Below, in pieces: positions 6,448 to 14,474 of a stretch of DNA of 23,048 bases (within the stretch, counting starts at the first letter, position 1; every line of letters begins with the position of its first letter). The stretch comes from Hodarchaeum sp048939265 (lineage in GTDB: Archaea; Asgardarchaeota; Heimdallarchaeia; Hodarchaeales; Hodarchaeaceae). The translations under genes and the position numbers were made by a program. Under the pieces are notes generated by a model. The model saw nothing but the letters and a program-made list of their open reading frames with translations, was not told where the DNA came from and made no database searches. Where the stretch lies: NCBI GenBank assembly GCA_048939265.1, contig JBHLPQ010000038.1, positions 1 to 23,048 of the forward strand, read 5' to 3'.

Positions 6448-6988
6448 TGTTATTACATTCTGAAGCGATATGAATTTTAAAAAGGGGTAGTGATTTTGAA
6501 ACATTCTGTTGTACTGCGTGTCCAATAACAGAATGAAAACTAGTTTTTTCGAAATTAATTGTTAAAAGCTTTGATAAATCATTATTACCCAGACTCTGAA
6601 TTGTTGGCGAAAAAAAATCAGTTATTTGTTGTTTTATTCCCTTGCTTATTTGATCTGTAAAAGCTAATTTTAATTTCTTGATCATGATCCGTTGTGTCTT
6701 ATCGTGTTTTTGAAGAGTTACTATTTCAGTTATTTTTATCGTTGCGTTTATCAATCGTGGTTTTTCTTCTATAGAATAAGCTTTTACAAAAATAGAGTTC
6801 TTATCTGAATATTTTTGAAGGATAAGAAGTCGAAGTATCTGGTGGTTCCAACAATATCTGAAGATCTCACTAAGGTTTAAGTTGCCTCGTGTTAATCTCT
6901 GGGAACTGGGAATAGAGAGAGCAATAATTTTACTCATTCGACGTAAATAATGTGTCGGATTTCGGGATGTTGTTATTAACATTACCAT
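6440..6988 (-). CDS. Brix-domain rRNA processing protein (Imp4-like)
   Basis: A 182-residue single Brix-domain protein of the archaeal Imp4/Mil type, acting in pre-rRNA processing and ribosomal subunit assembly. The N-terminus MLITTSRNPTHYLRR followed by the IALSIPSSQRLTRGNLNLSEI segment is the recognisable Brix opening. The ATG at 6988 has GGAG six bases upstream. It lies between eL43 and pcc1. An RNA polymerase subunit P gene, which I recall between eL43 and this gene in some archaea, is absent: only 52 bases separate them. The protein is rich in Lys, Ile and Ser late on, with no extra domain. Confidence 0.88.
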   Translation of the reverse strand: MVMLITTSRNPTHYLRRMSKIIALSIPSSQRLTRGNLNLSEIFRYCWNHQILRLLILQKYSDKNSIFVKAYSIEEKPRLINATIKITEIVTLQKHDKTQRIMIKKLKLAFTDQISKGIKQQITDFFSPTIQSLGNNDLSKLLTINFEKTSFHSVIGHAVQQNVSKSLPLFKIHIASECNNNE

Positions 6989-7040
6989 TCATTTCTCCAC
7001 TCTTCAGTGGCTGAAGTAAATGGATATTCTCATGATAAAA

Positions 7041-7316
7041 TTAGGTTTCTGGTTCACTTGCTAACCGTTTGGCCGTTCGAAGAGCTATTTTCCCCCCTGG
7101 GGTCTCTGGAGACCAAGATCCACCAGTAAATCGAAAACCACAGAATTTACACTCCCAAATTCCTATTGAAACCCGATGAACTTTATTTAAACTGCAGGAT
7201 GGACACTGATGCTTTAATTTCATTTCACCTTCAATCTTCTTAATCCTTTTACGAATAGTAGCACCATACCTAGTACCAAATCGACCCGTGGATCCTACTT
7301 TCTTAGTTCGTCCCAT
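7041..7316 (-). CDS. rpl37ae: Large-subunit ribosomal protein eL43 (L37Ae)
   Basis: A 91-residue ribosomal protein eL43. The opening KKVGSTGRFGTRYGATIRK and the zinc ribbon formed by C38/C41 and C56/C59 are diagnostic, as is FTGGSWSPETPGG. It binds 23S rRNA in the large subunit. It is part of the exosome superoperon but is preceded by a 178-base gap with its own candidate TATA box, so it may start a second transcript serving the Brix, Pcc1 and prefoldin genes. Confidence 0.96.
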   Translation of the reverse strand: MGRTKKVGSTGRFGTRYGATIRKRIKKIEGEMKLKHQCPSCSLNKVHRVSIGIWECKFCGFRFTGGSWSPETPGGKIALRTAKRLASEPET

Positions 7317-7367
7317 TTTTACTCTGATACTCCATTTATCACATTAATTATTGATGGACATTTACCC

Positions 7368-7379
7368 TATATTATAAAG
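7368..7379 (-). promoter_or_regulatory. Candidate internal promoter before eL43
   Basis: The minus strand reads TTTATAATATAG about 50-60 bases before the eL43 ATG. It lies in the only sizeable gap (178 bases) of the otherwise tight superoperon, so it may allow separate expression of the downstream half. Confidence 0.45.
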
Positions 7380-7494
7380 GCTGGCTTTCCAGATATTATT
7401 ACCGTTTATATCTAATAAGAGAGCTCCTTAAGGTTTATATTTATTGATATCGCCATTTTCCTGACTAGGATATTTTATCAATGAGGAGAACAAT

Positions 7495-8349
7495 TCAGAA
7501 ATTAAATTGAAACATCTCTCCAAGATCTGTAACTTCTGAGTTATCTTCGATGAGTCCAATTAACTCCTTTACCTGCTGCGACGCCTTTTCTATAATAGCT
7601 ACTATTTCCTCTTCCAAAAAGACTCCAGTCTCACCTTTTTGCATTGAAGATATAAGACCTTCATTAGTGATCGCTAGAGAAAATCGTGCATTTTTCCCCC
7701 TATCTTCAATTAGGTTTGGATCATACAAAATTATATTATCAATTTTCACATAAGTTAAACTTGCGACACATCCATTTCTTGGTAAAGGTTCTGTCTCCTC
7801 TAACAAAGTAACATCTTCGGTTTCCTCATCAATTTGAACTTTATTTATTCGTGTGTTTGCAAGAGCTGCCATTGCTGCAAGTGCTGAAGCATCTATTAAA
7901 TTTCCTCCATCATCAAGTATATATACATCAACAAATAGAATCCACACTGTTTTTCCAGGAACTACACAAACTTTTGGATCATTCATCGGAATAACTTTAC
8001 TTTCGCGTATCCCTCGATCAACCACTCGAGCCATTTCGATGGCTAGAGGCCCTGGAGGACCACTTTCAAATGAAGGTGATGAAATAGGAGATAACTCAAG
8101 GTTTACCGTTATTACTCCATCATTTGGTGTGTCTGGGAAAGGTGCACCTAATTGAGCTTTCACACCAGCTACCACTATTGTATCACCCCATTTTACCATT
8201 GCTGAACCTTCAGCCTTTTTTATAACATTAGGTATAATTTGAATTGGACGACCTTCCCAAAAACCTCGATTATCCATTCGTTGACCCTTTGAAAGTAAAT
8301 CTGTTAAATATTGTTTTTCCAAACTGGCTATTATTTCTTCTGAACGCAT
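7495..8349 (-). CDS. rrp42: Archaeal exosome subunit Rrp42
   Basis: About 284 residues matching Rrp42, the non-catalytic RNase PH-fold subunit that alternates with Rrp41 in the hexameric exosome ring degrading RNA 3' to 5'. Recognisable blocks are GQRMDNRGFWEGRPI, NVIKKAEGSAMVKWGDT and FESGPPGPLAIEMARVVDRG, followed by VVPGKTVWILFVDVYILDDGG. The ATG at 8349 is chosen because GGTGA sits seven bases upstream; a TTG two codons earlier is less likely. GGTGA lies at the very end of rrp41, so the two genes are translationally linked. Confidence 0.95.
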   Translation of the reverse strand: MRSEEIIASLEKQYLTDLLSKGQRMDNRGFWEGRPIQIIPNVIKKAEGSAMVKWGDTIVVAGVKAQLGAPFPDTPNDGVITVNLELSPISSPSFESGPPGPLAIEMARVVDRGIRESKVIPMNDPKVCVVPGKTVWILFVDVYILDDGGNLIDASALAAMAALANTRINKVQIDEETEDVTLLEETEPLPRNGCVASLTYVKIDNIILYDPNLIEDRGKNARFSLAITNEGLISSMQKGETGVFLEEEIVAIIEKASQQVKELIGLIEDNSEVTDLGEMFQFNF

Positions 8350-8360
8350 TATCAAATCAC

Positions 8361-9113
8361 CTATTCTTCTTCATCGACTAATTCGTCAAGTTCTTCGATT
8401 TGGGAATATTTATTCAATAGAGCCTTCCGCTGCATTTGATATATCTTTTCAATGGCTATCTTTGAGAGTTCAATCCCTTCCTTAACCTCTTCTGGTGTGA
8501 AATTACCATCACACTGAAGAAGGGTTAACTCTCCTGTATTATGAACCATTGCAATAGGCATGTCTCCTTCTCCTTCTTTATCTTCGATATCGGAAAGATC
8601 AACCACTATTTTTCCATCAACTTTTCCAACAGCGCATCCAGTAATTATGCCTTTCATTGGAATGCCTGCATCAGCTAATCCTAATGAAGCAGCAGTTAAT
8701 GCTGCGCAACGAGTTCCCCCATCTGCATCTAAAACAGTGATAAACACATCGATTGTACCTGTGGGAAATTTTTCTAGAAAAAGGGCTGAATGAATCGATT
8801 CAGATAAAATTTTGCTAAGTTCATACTCTCTACGACGTGGAGCTGGACTTTTTCGTTCTCCGACTGAAAAAGTCGCGAGTCTATATTCAACTCGTACTAT
8901 TGCTTTGTCTGGTTCAGCAAGATGCTTAGGGTGCAGTTCTCTTGGTCCATAAACAGCACATATTAATTTATTATTTCCCCACTTCAGGTAACAACTTCCA
9001 TCCGCTCGGTTAAGAACTCCAGTCTGCATTTCTATCGATCTAAGATCATGAAGCCCACGGCCATCTAAGCGTCGGCCATCTTCGAGTATCAGTTGAGTTT
9101 TCTCTTCATTCAT
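8361..9113 (-). CDS. rrp41: Archaeal exosome catalytic subunit Rrp41
   Basis: About 250 residues, the phosphorolytic RNase PH-fold subunit of the exosome. The catalytic segment EGEGDMP is present, with its Asp at residue 184 from the ATG, matching the active-site Asp of known archaeal Rrp41 (about 182). The phosphate/RNA-binding arginine block SPAPRRREYE is also present. The ATG at 9113 gives MNEEKTQLILEDGRRLDG and overlaps the end of rrp4 by eight bases; GTGA lies five bases upstream. The tail is strongly acidic (ELDELVDEEE). With Rrp42 and Rrp4 it forms the core exosome. Confidence 0.97.
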   Translation of the reverse strand: MNEEKTQLILEDGRRLDGRGLHDLRSIEMQTGVLNRADGSCYLKWGNNKLICAVYGPRELHPKHLAEPDKAIVRVEYRLATFSVGERKSPAPRRREYELSKILSESIHSALFLEKFPTGTIDVFITVLDADGGTRCAALTAASLGLADAGIPMKGIITGCAVGKVDGKIVVDLSDIEDKEGEGDMPIAMVHNTGELTLLQCDGNFTPEEVKEGIELSKIAIEKIYQMQRKALLNKYSQIEELDELVDEEE

Positions 9114-9837
9114 CTTCTTCACTTCTTTCAGATAATTTTAACTTTTCTTTTTCTAAAAATTCTCGAATTCTGTCAGTTAATCCACTAGTATGAGCTTCTG
9201 CTTCGATTTTTTGGATAGCACGTTCCACCAGATTCTCAGTTTCAAGGTCTTGCGTAATAATGACTATCCGTCCATTTTGTCCAACAAGAATTTGAGCATT
9301 AGTCATATTTTTTAATAATTGAATCATACTCCCTTTCTTTCCAATGATCCTGGGTATTTTGACAGGATCCACCTCAATTAGTCTGCCATTGTTAATCTTG
9401 CGGAGGCCCCGCCCCTGTAATGTAAGAACAGGATCTCGCATTCTATCAAAAAATGTAATCTGAGCTTTTATTATGTCTCCAGTCTCTAGAATACGATCCA
9501 AGCTCTCTCGGAGAGCGTCAAAATCTCTATCAATGACGTTGCTAACTCTAAGTGTCCCGACATAAGGCCCTCGTATATCAACATTCCAAGAAGTGATACC
9601 AACCTTAGTTATCTTTCCAATAACAATATCTCCTTCTAATGGAATATAGCACCCTTCTAATGGAACAACTCCCACTCTATTTTTTCTAATCTGCGCTAAA
9701 CCTATCATTGATGCGTAGATCTCAGTTTCATTGTTTACATTTTTCCGATATACTCCGCCACCAGCTTTGAATCCAGAACCACGTGCTAAAATTTCGCCAG
9801 GAATAACAAGTTGATTTCTGGTCACTAAAATTGTCAT
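9106..9837 (-). CDS. rrp4: Archaeal exosome RNA-binding cap subunit Rrp4
   Basis: About 243 residues with the three-part Rrp4 architecture: an N-terminal beta domain (VIPGEILARGSGFKAGGGVY), an S1 domain from about 60 to 135 (DIVIGKITKVGITSWNVDI) and a KH domain from about 145 (PRIIGKKGSMIQLLKN). Rrp4 caps the Rrp41-Rrp42 ring and feeds RNA, preferring A-rich tails. The ATG at 9837 is chosen over a GTG three codons upstream because GTGA sits five bases before it. It overlaps rrp41 by eight bases. Confidence 0.97.
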   Translation of the reverse strand: MTILVTRNQLVIPGEILARGSGFKAGGGVYRKNVNNETEIYASMIGLAQIRKNRVGVVPLEGCYIPLEGDIVIGKITKVGITSWNVDIRGPYVGTLRVSNVIDRDFDALRESLDRILETGDIIKAQITFFDRMRDPVLTLQGRGLRKINNGRLIEVDPVKIPRIIGKKGSMIQLLKNMTNAQILVGQNGRIVIITQDLETENLVERAIQKIEAEAHTSGLTDRIREFLEKEKLKLSERSEEDE

Positions 9838-9886
9838 TTTTTTCACGTCTCATTAAAATCTAATATTTTGATATCATTATAAAATA

Positions 9887-10621
9887 TTATAACCGAATTC
9901 TATCCATAATCTTGATCTCTGCACGGCCCTTCGTCATACTTTGAATCCGTTCCATGAATTCTCCCTGTAACCCAGCAGCCACTGTTATTACTGCAATCCA
10001 ATGTCCATCATTCTGCCATTCGTCCTTTTCAATCTGAGCATCACGTTTTATTTCTCCATAAGCCTTCCCTGTGAACTCAGGAGGAATTTTAACCGCAAGT
10101 TTCACCGTTTCCATACTAATGGGCATAACTCTACGAAGTTCTTTGATTATCTCCTTTATTTGACTTTCTGCAGAGATTGTTGGATCAATCATAATTTTGG
10201 CTTCTTTCATTGCATTTTCAATACGTAAAGGAGGATGAGGAGTTCGAGTCTTGGGATTAATACATGTCTTAGATAGAAGTGTTACGATTTGTCTACGTTT
10301 TTTCTCGAAAAATTCCTGACGTTGTTCAGCTGTTAAATTCAGCTCACCTTTATTCAGTACTTTTTCAGCAATTTTAATTGTGTCAGTTGTGTCAAAACAA
10401 TGTAAAAGAATTTCTTCAGGAACTTTTTCCCCCTTACTCGCATTATGAAAAATTTCATCCATTTCAAGAATATCAGAGATAGTGGTTGTATCATCAAGTA
10501 ATCCCATTTTATATTTAAGAGCTAATTCTGGATTGACTATGATTTCAAACCTATTGCCTTCGTATTTTGCCCGAACAATTGATTTTCCACTCAAATCAAC
10601 TCTACGCGCATCTCGTAACAT
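9887..10621 (-). CDS. Ribosome maturation protein SBDS (Sdo1) homologue
   Basis: A 244-residue SBDS homologue, the three-domain factor that in eukaryotes cooperates with the EF2-like GTPase to release eIF6 from the 60S subunit. The N-terminal FYSH-type domain has VRAKYEGNRFEIIVNPELALKY; the middle domain has TAEQRQEFFEKKRRQIVTLLS and CINPKTRTPHPPLRIENAM; the C-terminal domain is ferredoxin-like. It starts two bases after the psmA stop, with AAGGAG located inside the end of psmA, so the pair is tightly coupled. SBDS between the proteasome alpha and exosome genes is the classical archaeal order. Confidence 0.95.
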   Translation of the reverse strand: MLRDARRVDLSGKSIVRAKYEGNRFEIIVNPELALKYKMGLLDDTTTISDILEMDEIFHNASKGEKVPEEILLHCFDTTDTIKIAEKVLNKGELNLTAEQRQEFFEKKRRQIVTLLSKTCINPKTRTPHPPLRIENAMKEAKIMIDPTISAESQIKEIIKELRRVMPISMETVKLAVKIPPEFTGKAYGEIKRDAQIEKDEWQNDGHWIAVITVAAGLQGEFMERIQSMTKGRAEIKIMDRIRL

Positions 10622-10623
10622 TT

Positions 10624-11355
10624 TTAACTCTCCTTTAAACGTTTAATAAGTAATAGAATGTCTTGGTTGTTCAGATAATCAATTGTTTGGGTTTTTTTGG
10701 AGATTACCGCGATTTCTATCATCTCTGGGTCAATATCTCCCTCAGACACTTGCTTAAGGGCTTTTAAGGCCACTAAACTCCCATCTTCTAAGGTTTGAGC
10801 AATTTCCTTGTATTCTCCTTCGAGAAATTCTATGATTGCTGGTGCACTTGAGCCTATTGCAGTGGCACGATACCCCCAGTAGCTTCCACTAGGTTCAGTC
10901 ATATATAATTGAGGACCTAACATTTCATCACAACCTGCAATTAGTAATGAAACGCCGAATGGCCGAACTCCCGCGTGTTGGGTGTACATCTGTTTTAAGT
11001 TCGCTAGTCGCCGAGTAAGCGCCTCTACAGTGATTGCTTCACTGTATGTAATTCTATGAACCTGTGCTTGAATACGTGCTTGATTCACAAGGACATGGGC
11101 ATCAGCAGTTAATCCAGCAATAGCTGCTGCAATGTGGTCATCAATTGCGAAAATCTTCTTTACCAGCTCTTTCTCCACAAGAGAGGTATGTAACCGTTTC
11201 TGAACTGCTAGACAACTTCCTTCTTCAGTTTTAATCCCAATGGCTGTTGTTCCACGTTTAACAGCTTCAATAGCGTACTCAACCTGAAACAGTCTTCCAT
11301 CAGGACTAAAAATAGTACTCCCTCTATCATAACCTAAACCCTTTGGCGCAAACAA
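10624..11355 (-). CDS. psmA: 20S proteasome alpha subunit
   Basis: A 243-residue proteasome alpha subunit. The N-terminal signature YDRGSTIFSPDGRLFQVEYA and the following IEAVKRGTTAIGIK are unmistakable. The alpha rings gate the proteolytic chamber and dock activators through HbYX-type tails. The start is TTG, fixed by GGTGAT six bases upstream (on the minus strand, 11366-11361) and by the expected MFAPKGLGYDRG N-terminus. It is first in the exosome superoperon; no beta subunit is in the window. A divergent 265-base region separates it from aIF5A. Confidence 0.98.
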   Translation of the reverse strand: MFAPKGLGYDRGSTIFSPDGRLFQVEYAIEAVKRGTTAIGIKTEEGSCLAVQKRLHTSLVEKELVKKIFAIDDHIAAAIAGLTADAHVLVNQARIQAQVHRITYSEAITVEALTRRLANLKQMYTQHAGVRPFGVSLLIAGCDEMLGPQLYMTEPSGSYWGYRATAIGSSAPAIIEFLEGEYKEIAQTLEDGSLVALKALKQVSEGDIDPEMIEIAVISKKTQTIDYLNNQDILLLIKRLKES

Positions 11356-11525
11356 TGAAAATCACCAAATAATGACTCTATTCCTTTATCGCTTTCATTT
11401 CCTTCGAATTGAGTATTCACTTATCAACTAAATGTAGGTTTTCAAAATTGATAAAAAAGTCAATTTCTTCTGTAAGGAAAAGATAAAGATTTATTTAGAG
11501 TCGTGTTCTACCTATCAACAGTGCC

Positions 11526-11540
11526 AAAATAATATAAATG
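11526..11540 (+). promoter_or_regulatory. Candidate promoter of aIF5A
   Basis: In the 265-base divergent region between psmA and aIF5A, AAAATAATATAAATG provides a TATA-like match about 80-95 bases before the ATG. GGTG at 11609-11612 lies eight bases before the ATG and is the ribosome-binding site. No convincing TATA box for psmA was seen on the opposite strand. Confidence 0.35.
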
Positions 11541-11620
11541 TAAGTGAGTGCAAAGAATGTTAAAAATAGGGATCCCCCCTATTTTAATTGGCGTGCAAAG
11601 ACAAGATAGGTGCTTAGATT

Positions 11621-12058
11621 ATGGCATATGAACCTAAGAAAGTTGGTAGTATTAAAATAGGACGATATATCATTGATCCCGATTCTAACGAGCCCTGTAG
11701 AGTTATCTCCATCGATAAAAGTAAACCTGGAAAACATGGCGCAGCCAAAGCGAGGATGATGCTGATAGGGCTGTTTGATAATCAGAAAAGACAATTTATT
11801 TCCCCAGTCGACAAAAGAATCAATGTTCCAATAATTGAAAAACGTGTTGCTCAAGTTACCAATGTTGAAACTGGTACCGGCTTTGTCCATGCTATGGATA
11901 ACGAAACATATGATACATTTATCGCAGATCCACCATCCGAAGAGGAATTAAAAGAAAAACTAAACTCATTATTCTCAGCTGGGAAAACAGTTGAGATAGA
12001 ATATTGGATTGTGATGGATCGAAGTAAAATCATGCAAGTCCGAGAAATGTCTCTTTAA
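11621..12058 (+). CDS. Translation initiation factor aIF5A
   Basis: A 145-residue aIF5A, the archaeal counterpart of eIF5A that relieves stalled peptide-bond formation, notably at proline runs. The N-terminal SH3-like domain holds the hypusination loop SKPGKHG with the modifiable Lys38. The C-terminal OB domain follows, ending in YWIVMDRSKIMQVREM. The usual loop reads STGKHG, so Lys-Pro before Gly-Lys-His-Gly is a mild variant. The ATG has GGTG upstream. It heads a plus-strand series with NAD kinase, Nob1 and eL38. Confidence 0.96.
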   Translation: MAYEPKKVGSIKIGRYIIDPDSNEPCRVISIDKSKPGKHGAAKARMMLIGLFDNQKRQFISPVDKRINVPIIEKRVAQVTNVETGTGFVHAMDNETYDTFIADPPSEEELKEKLNSLFSAGKTVEIEYWIVMDRSKIMQVREMSL

Positions 12059-12073
12059 AAAACATTTAGTGGG

Positions 12074-12937
12074 TTGTATCCTTTGGTGAGAGTATCACGA
12101 ATTGGTATTGTCTCACAGGTACTCTTTCAGGAAACAATCGATATCATTCAAGATATACTTTCGGTTGAGGGTAGTTCTTCAATATCTTTTTTCTTGAATC
12201 CAAAGTTATATGACTTCATTACGAAATTGAAACCTTCTCATTCATTTCATAAGGAAGCTTTAGAAAAAATGGATGTAGATTGTATTGTTTCAATTGGAGG
12301 AGATGGAACGATTCTACGAATTGCAAGAACTAGGCCAGATATACCTATATTATCTATCAACAAAGGCAGAAAGGGTTTTATGACAGAGATCGAACCTAAA
12401 GATGTTAGTGCCAGCTTTACTCAATTTCTAGCTGGAAAATTCAATATCGAAGAGCATAGACGGATCGAAGCAGTAATAAATGGGCATTGTATCGGTTCTG
12501 CAATTAATGAGATAGTAATTACATCCGTAGACTTATTAAAACCAATTGATTTTCGTGTCCTTGTTGATGATGTTGTTATAACTAGTTCTCTAGCTGACGG
12601 AATTATTGCTGCCACAGCAATAGGCTCTACAGGGCATTGTCTATCTAGTGGAGGTTGTGTGCTAGATCCGAGCCTTGATAGCTTTGAAATATCTTGGATC
12701 GATCCAATAAATCTTGCAGCAAGACCAATTATCCTAGGATCATCACGTGACATTAAAATACGGTGTGCAACACGAATTAACCCCATAAAAATCGTAATAG
12801 ATGGTCAAATTAGTCTTGAATATAATCCTCCGATAGAAATAAGTTTTCAATCTTCTGAAAAAACAGTAAAATTTTATCGCTCACGTTCTTTCTTGACACG
12901 GTTACGCCAACACTTTAATTCAGAGATCCGGGAATAA
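12074..12937 (+). CDS. nadK: NAD kinase (ATP-NAD kinase family)
   Basis: A protein of up to 287 residues that should phosphorylate NAD to NADP. The GGDGT motif (75-79) and the Asn-Glu pair in AINEIVIT (145-146) are intact, followed by LADG (173-176). The second glycine-rich motif reads AIGSTGHCLSSGG (182-194), whereas most NAD kinases have PTGSTAYxLSAGG; Pro, Thr, Ala and Tyr are all changed. The fold assignment is secure, substrate preference less so. The start is uncertain: TTG 12074 gives the longest product, while TTG 12083 or GTG 12086 would give a start just before VRVSRIGIVSQ. It begins 15 bases after aIF5A and ends five bases before nob1. Confidence 0.9.
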   Translation: MYPLVRVSRIGIVSQVLFQETIDIIQDILSVEGSSSISFFLNPKLYDFITKLKPSHSFHKEALEKMDVDCIVSIGGDGTILRIARTRPDIPILSINKGRKGFMTEIEPKDVSASFTQFLAGKFNIEEHRRIEAVINGHCIGSAINEIVITSVDLLKPIDFRVLVDDVVITSSLADGIIAATAIGSTGHCLSSGGCVLDPSLDSFEISWIDPINLAARPIILGSSRDIKIRCATRINPIKIVIDGQISLEYNPPIEISFQSSEKTVKFYRSRSFLTRLRQHFNSEIRE

Positions 12938-12942
12938 GATCA

Positions 12943-13470
12943 ATGGCCTTAGAAATTAAAATACTTGTACTGGACACAACAGCGTTCATTCGATTGGATT
13001 TTCCACTACTTCAAACAACCAACGCTCAGTTCTATACAACTCCAGGAGTCATGTCTGAGCTTAAAGACTCGAAATCACGAATGAATCTGGATGTTCTGAA
13101 GTATTCGGATCGATTAAAGTTAAATTCTCCTCTGAATAAGCTTGTAAAGGAACTTGAAAAACGAATTCAATTAATAGATCCCCTAACTACACTGTCGCAA
13201 GTGGATATTGAAGTGTTAGCGTTAACCCTCCAAGTAAAGGGATCTTTAGTTTCTAATGATCTGAATTTACAAAATACGGCACTTCAGTTGAATATTCCTG
13301 TGAAAGTGATTAGTGGAAAGAAAATTACAGATCTTCGTAAATGGCAACTTAAATGCAGAAGTTGTGGTCAAGAATATAAAGATCCAGAAGATATTTGCTT
13401 TGTCTGTGGGGGAAGTCTAAAGCGAGTTCTAATTGAAAAGACAAAATTAAACTTGGACTTAATAGAATAA
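12943..13470 (+). CDS. nob1: rRNA endonuclease Nob1 (PIN domain plus zinc ribbon)
   Basis: A 175-residue Nob1, the endonuclease that makes the final cut at the 3' end of 16S-type rRNA. The PIN domain carries the acidic metal ligands D11 (in LDTTAFI), E39 (in GVMSELKD), D88 (in SQVDIEVLAL) and D106 (in SNDLNLQN). A C-terminal zinc ribbon is formed by C138/C141 and C152/C155. The length is typical for archaeal Nob1. The ATG lies five bases after the NAD kinase stop. Its neighbours (eL38, aIF5A, UPF0147) fit a ribosome-biogenesis neighbourhood. Confidence 0.93.
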   Translation: MALEIKILVLDTTAFIRLDFPLLQTTNAQFYTTPGVMSELKDSKSRMNLDVLKYSDRLKLNSPLNKLVKELEKRIQLIDPLTTLSQVDIEVLALTLQVKGSLVSNDLNLQNTALQLNIPVKVISGKKITDLRKWQLKCRSCGQEYKDPEDICFVCGGSLKRVLIEKTKLNLDLIE

Positions 13471-13530
13471 CAATAAAAAACGAAATAAAAAATGTCCCGA
13501 TAACGAGATTTCTTCATGAGGAAGATAATA

Positions 13531-13731
13531 ATGCCAGAAGAACTAAAATCTAAAGAAGAATTTATGACAACACTAGGATTAGCCTCAATCTGCTATGTTA
13601 AACGGCTAAAAAACTCAGAGATAGTAAAACTAAAACTAAGAACAAAGAAACGTCTATATACATATAAAACAAACCCAAAAGAAGCGAATGAAATCGTCCA
13701 AAACTTGAATATCCCTGTTGAAGAAGTATAA
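13531..13731 (+). CDS. rpl38e: Large-subunit ribosomal protein eL38
   Basis: A 66-residue eL38. The segments MPEELKSKEEF, VKLKLRTKKRLYTYKTNP and the closing helix KEANEIVQNLNI follow the known eL38 pattern, in which a KxKxRxxRxLYT core is diagnostic. eL38 occurs in eukaryotes and in part of the archaea, including TACK and Asgard lineages. The ATG at 13531 is preferred over one five codons earlier because GAGG at 13518-13521 sits nine bases upstream. It follows nob1 by 60 bases and converges on the UPF0147 gene with a 13-base gap. Confidence 0.88.
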   Translation: MPEELKSKEEFMTTLGLASICYVKRLKNSEIVKLKLRTKKRLYTYKTNPKEANEIVQNLNIPVEEV

Positions 13732-13744
13732 GCTAAATTCCAAT

Positions 13745-14020
13745 CTAGTCATAATTTTCAGAAGTAACTGTTTCAAGGAGGGAAAGAACATTCCAAATAG
13801 TTGTTCTGGCGAAAAGGGGGCAGTTTGGATCTTGACTGATCTCATCTAAAATTGAAATGGCCAAATTTGCACGTACCTCTGGGGGGTCATCATCGCTAGT
13901 ATTCTTACCAGTGATTGCCATGAAGGCTTCTTTTGCTGCTCTTCGAATGTTTTTTGGAACACTATGGTCGGAAGAAATTTGCTGCAATAACATTTTAGAA
14001 TTTTCAATCTTATCCTCCAT
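13745..14020 (-). CDS. UPF0147 family protein
   Basis: A 91-residue all-helical archaeal protein of the UPF0147 family, function unknown. The recognisable run is DHSVPKNIRRAAKEAFMAI, then an acidic loop (TSDDDPPEVRANLAISILDEIS) and NCPLFARTTIWNVLSLLE. The two helical repeats suggest a small HEAT-like or bundle fold. The ATG has GGTATGAT upstream on the minus strand. It stands alone, converging with eL38. Confidence 0.88.
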   Translation of the reverse strand: MEDKIENSKMLLQQISSDHSVPKNIRRAAKEAFMAITGKNTSDDDPPEVRANLAISILDEISQDPNCPLFARTTIWNVLSLLETVTSENYD

Positions 14021-14474
14021 TTCTAATCATACCTACCTGTTAATTTCGTATTAAACTTTAGATTTCATCGTTTTAATCAAGAAGCTTTACTGGATCTTTA
14101 CGAGGAGGTCTATACTCAACCTACTAGGCAATTGAAATGAAATAAGAAATTTTAGAAAAACTTTTCTTTTCCTAAAAAGGATTAATTTCAGATTCAGTTT
14201 CTTGATGGAACAGAGCCATTTCTTTTAATGGTTAGCACAAATATCCTTTTTTGGCCGAAAATGAGAGGTTCTGGTTACAGAAAATCTAATGTTAATATTT
14301 TCTGACCAAGAAATCCCTATAACAATCCATAAACATAAACCGTTCAATTTAAATAAGGAGAAAGTAATAAGCACCACAATACAGCTTTGAAATTGATAGA
14401 AAATACTATAAATAATGACTGTTTATCCGTTCGTCCTGAATCTACAAAGCCCCAACTGGTAGATATCTGGAGTT
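14021..14474. other. 454-base intergenic region with two TATA-like sites
   Basis: No gene, tRNA or C/D-box pattern is visible. The region is AT-rich and lies between the divergent UPF0147 gene and an orphan zinc-finger gene. TTTAAATA at 14347-14354 and ACTATAAATAA at 14404-14414 are candidate plus-strand TATA boxes, the second well placed for a leader of about 40 bases before the ATG at 14475. A weak inverted repeat around 14151-14176 (TTTAG with CTAAA) flanks low-complexity sequence and is probably chance. Confidence 0.4.

Noticed and set aside
6448..6525. Longer start for Pcc1 adding 26 residues
   Set aside because: The extension lies inside the Brix gene and adds residues outside the Pcc1 fold; the ATG at 6447 gives an 8-base overlap typical of coupled genes.
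6989..7040. RNA polymerase subunit P gene expected between eL43 and Brix in some archaea
   Set aside because: Only 52 bases are available, too few, and no CxxC-containing frame is present.
7550..8155. Plus-strand open frames antisense to rrp42
   Set aside because: They are shadows of a well-conserved exosome gene.
12421..12786. Minus-strand open frame of 121 codons in nadK
   Set aside because: It is antisense to the NAD kinase motifs and has no recognisable domain.
14151..14176. Inverted repeat TTTAG...CTAAA in the 454-base intergenic region
   Set aside because: The stem is short and interrupted and surrounds A- and T-runs, so it is expected by chance.
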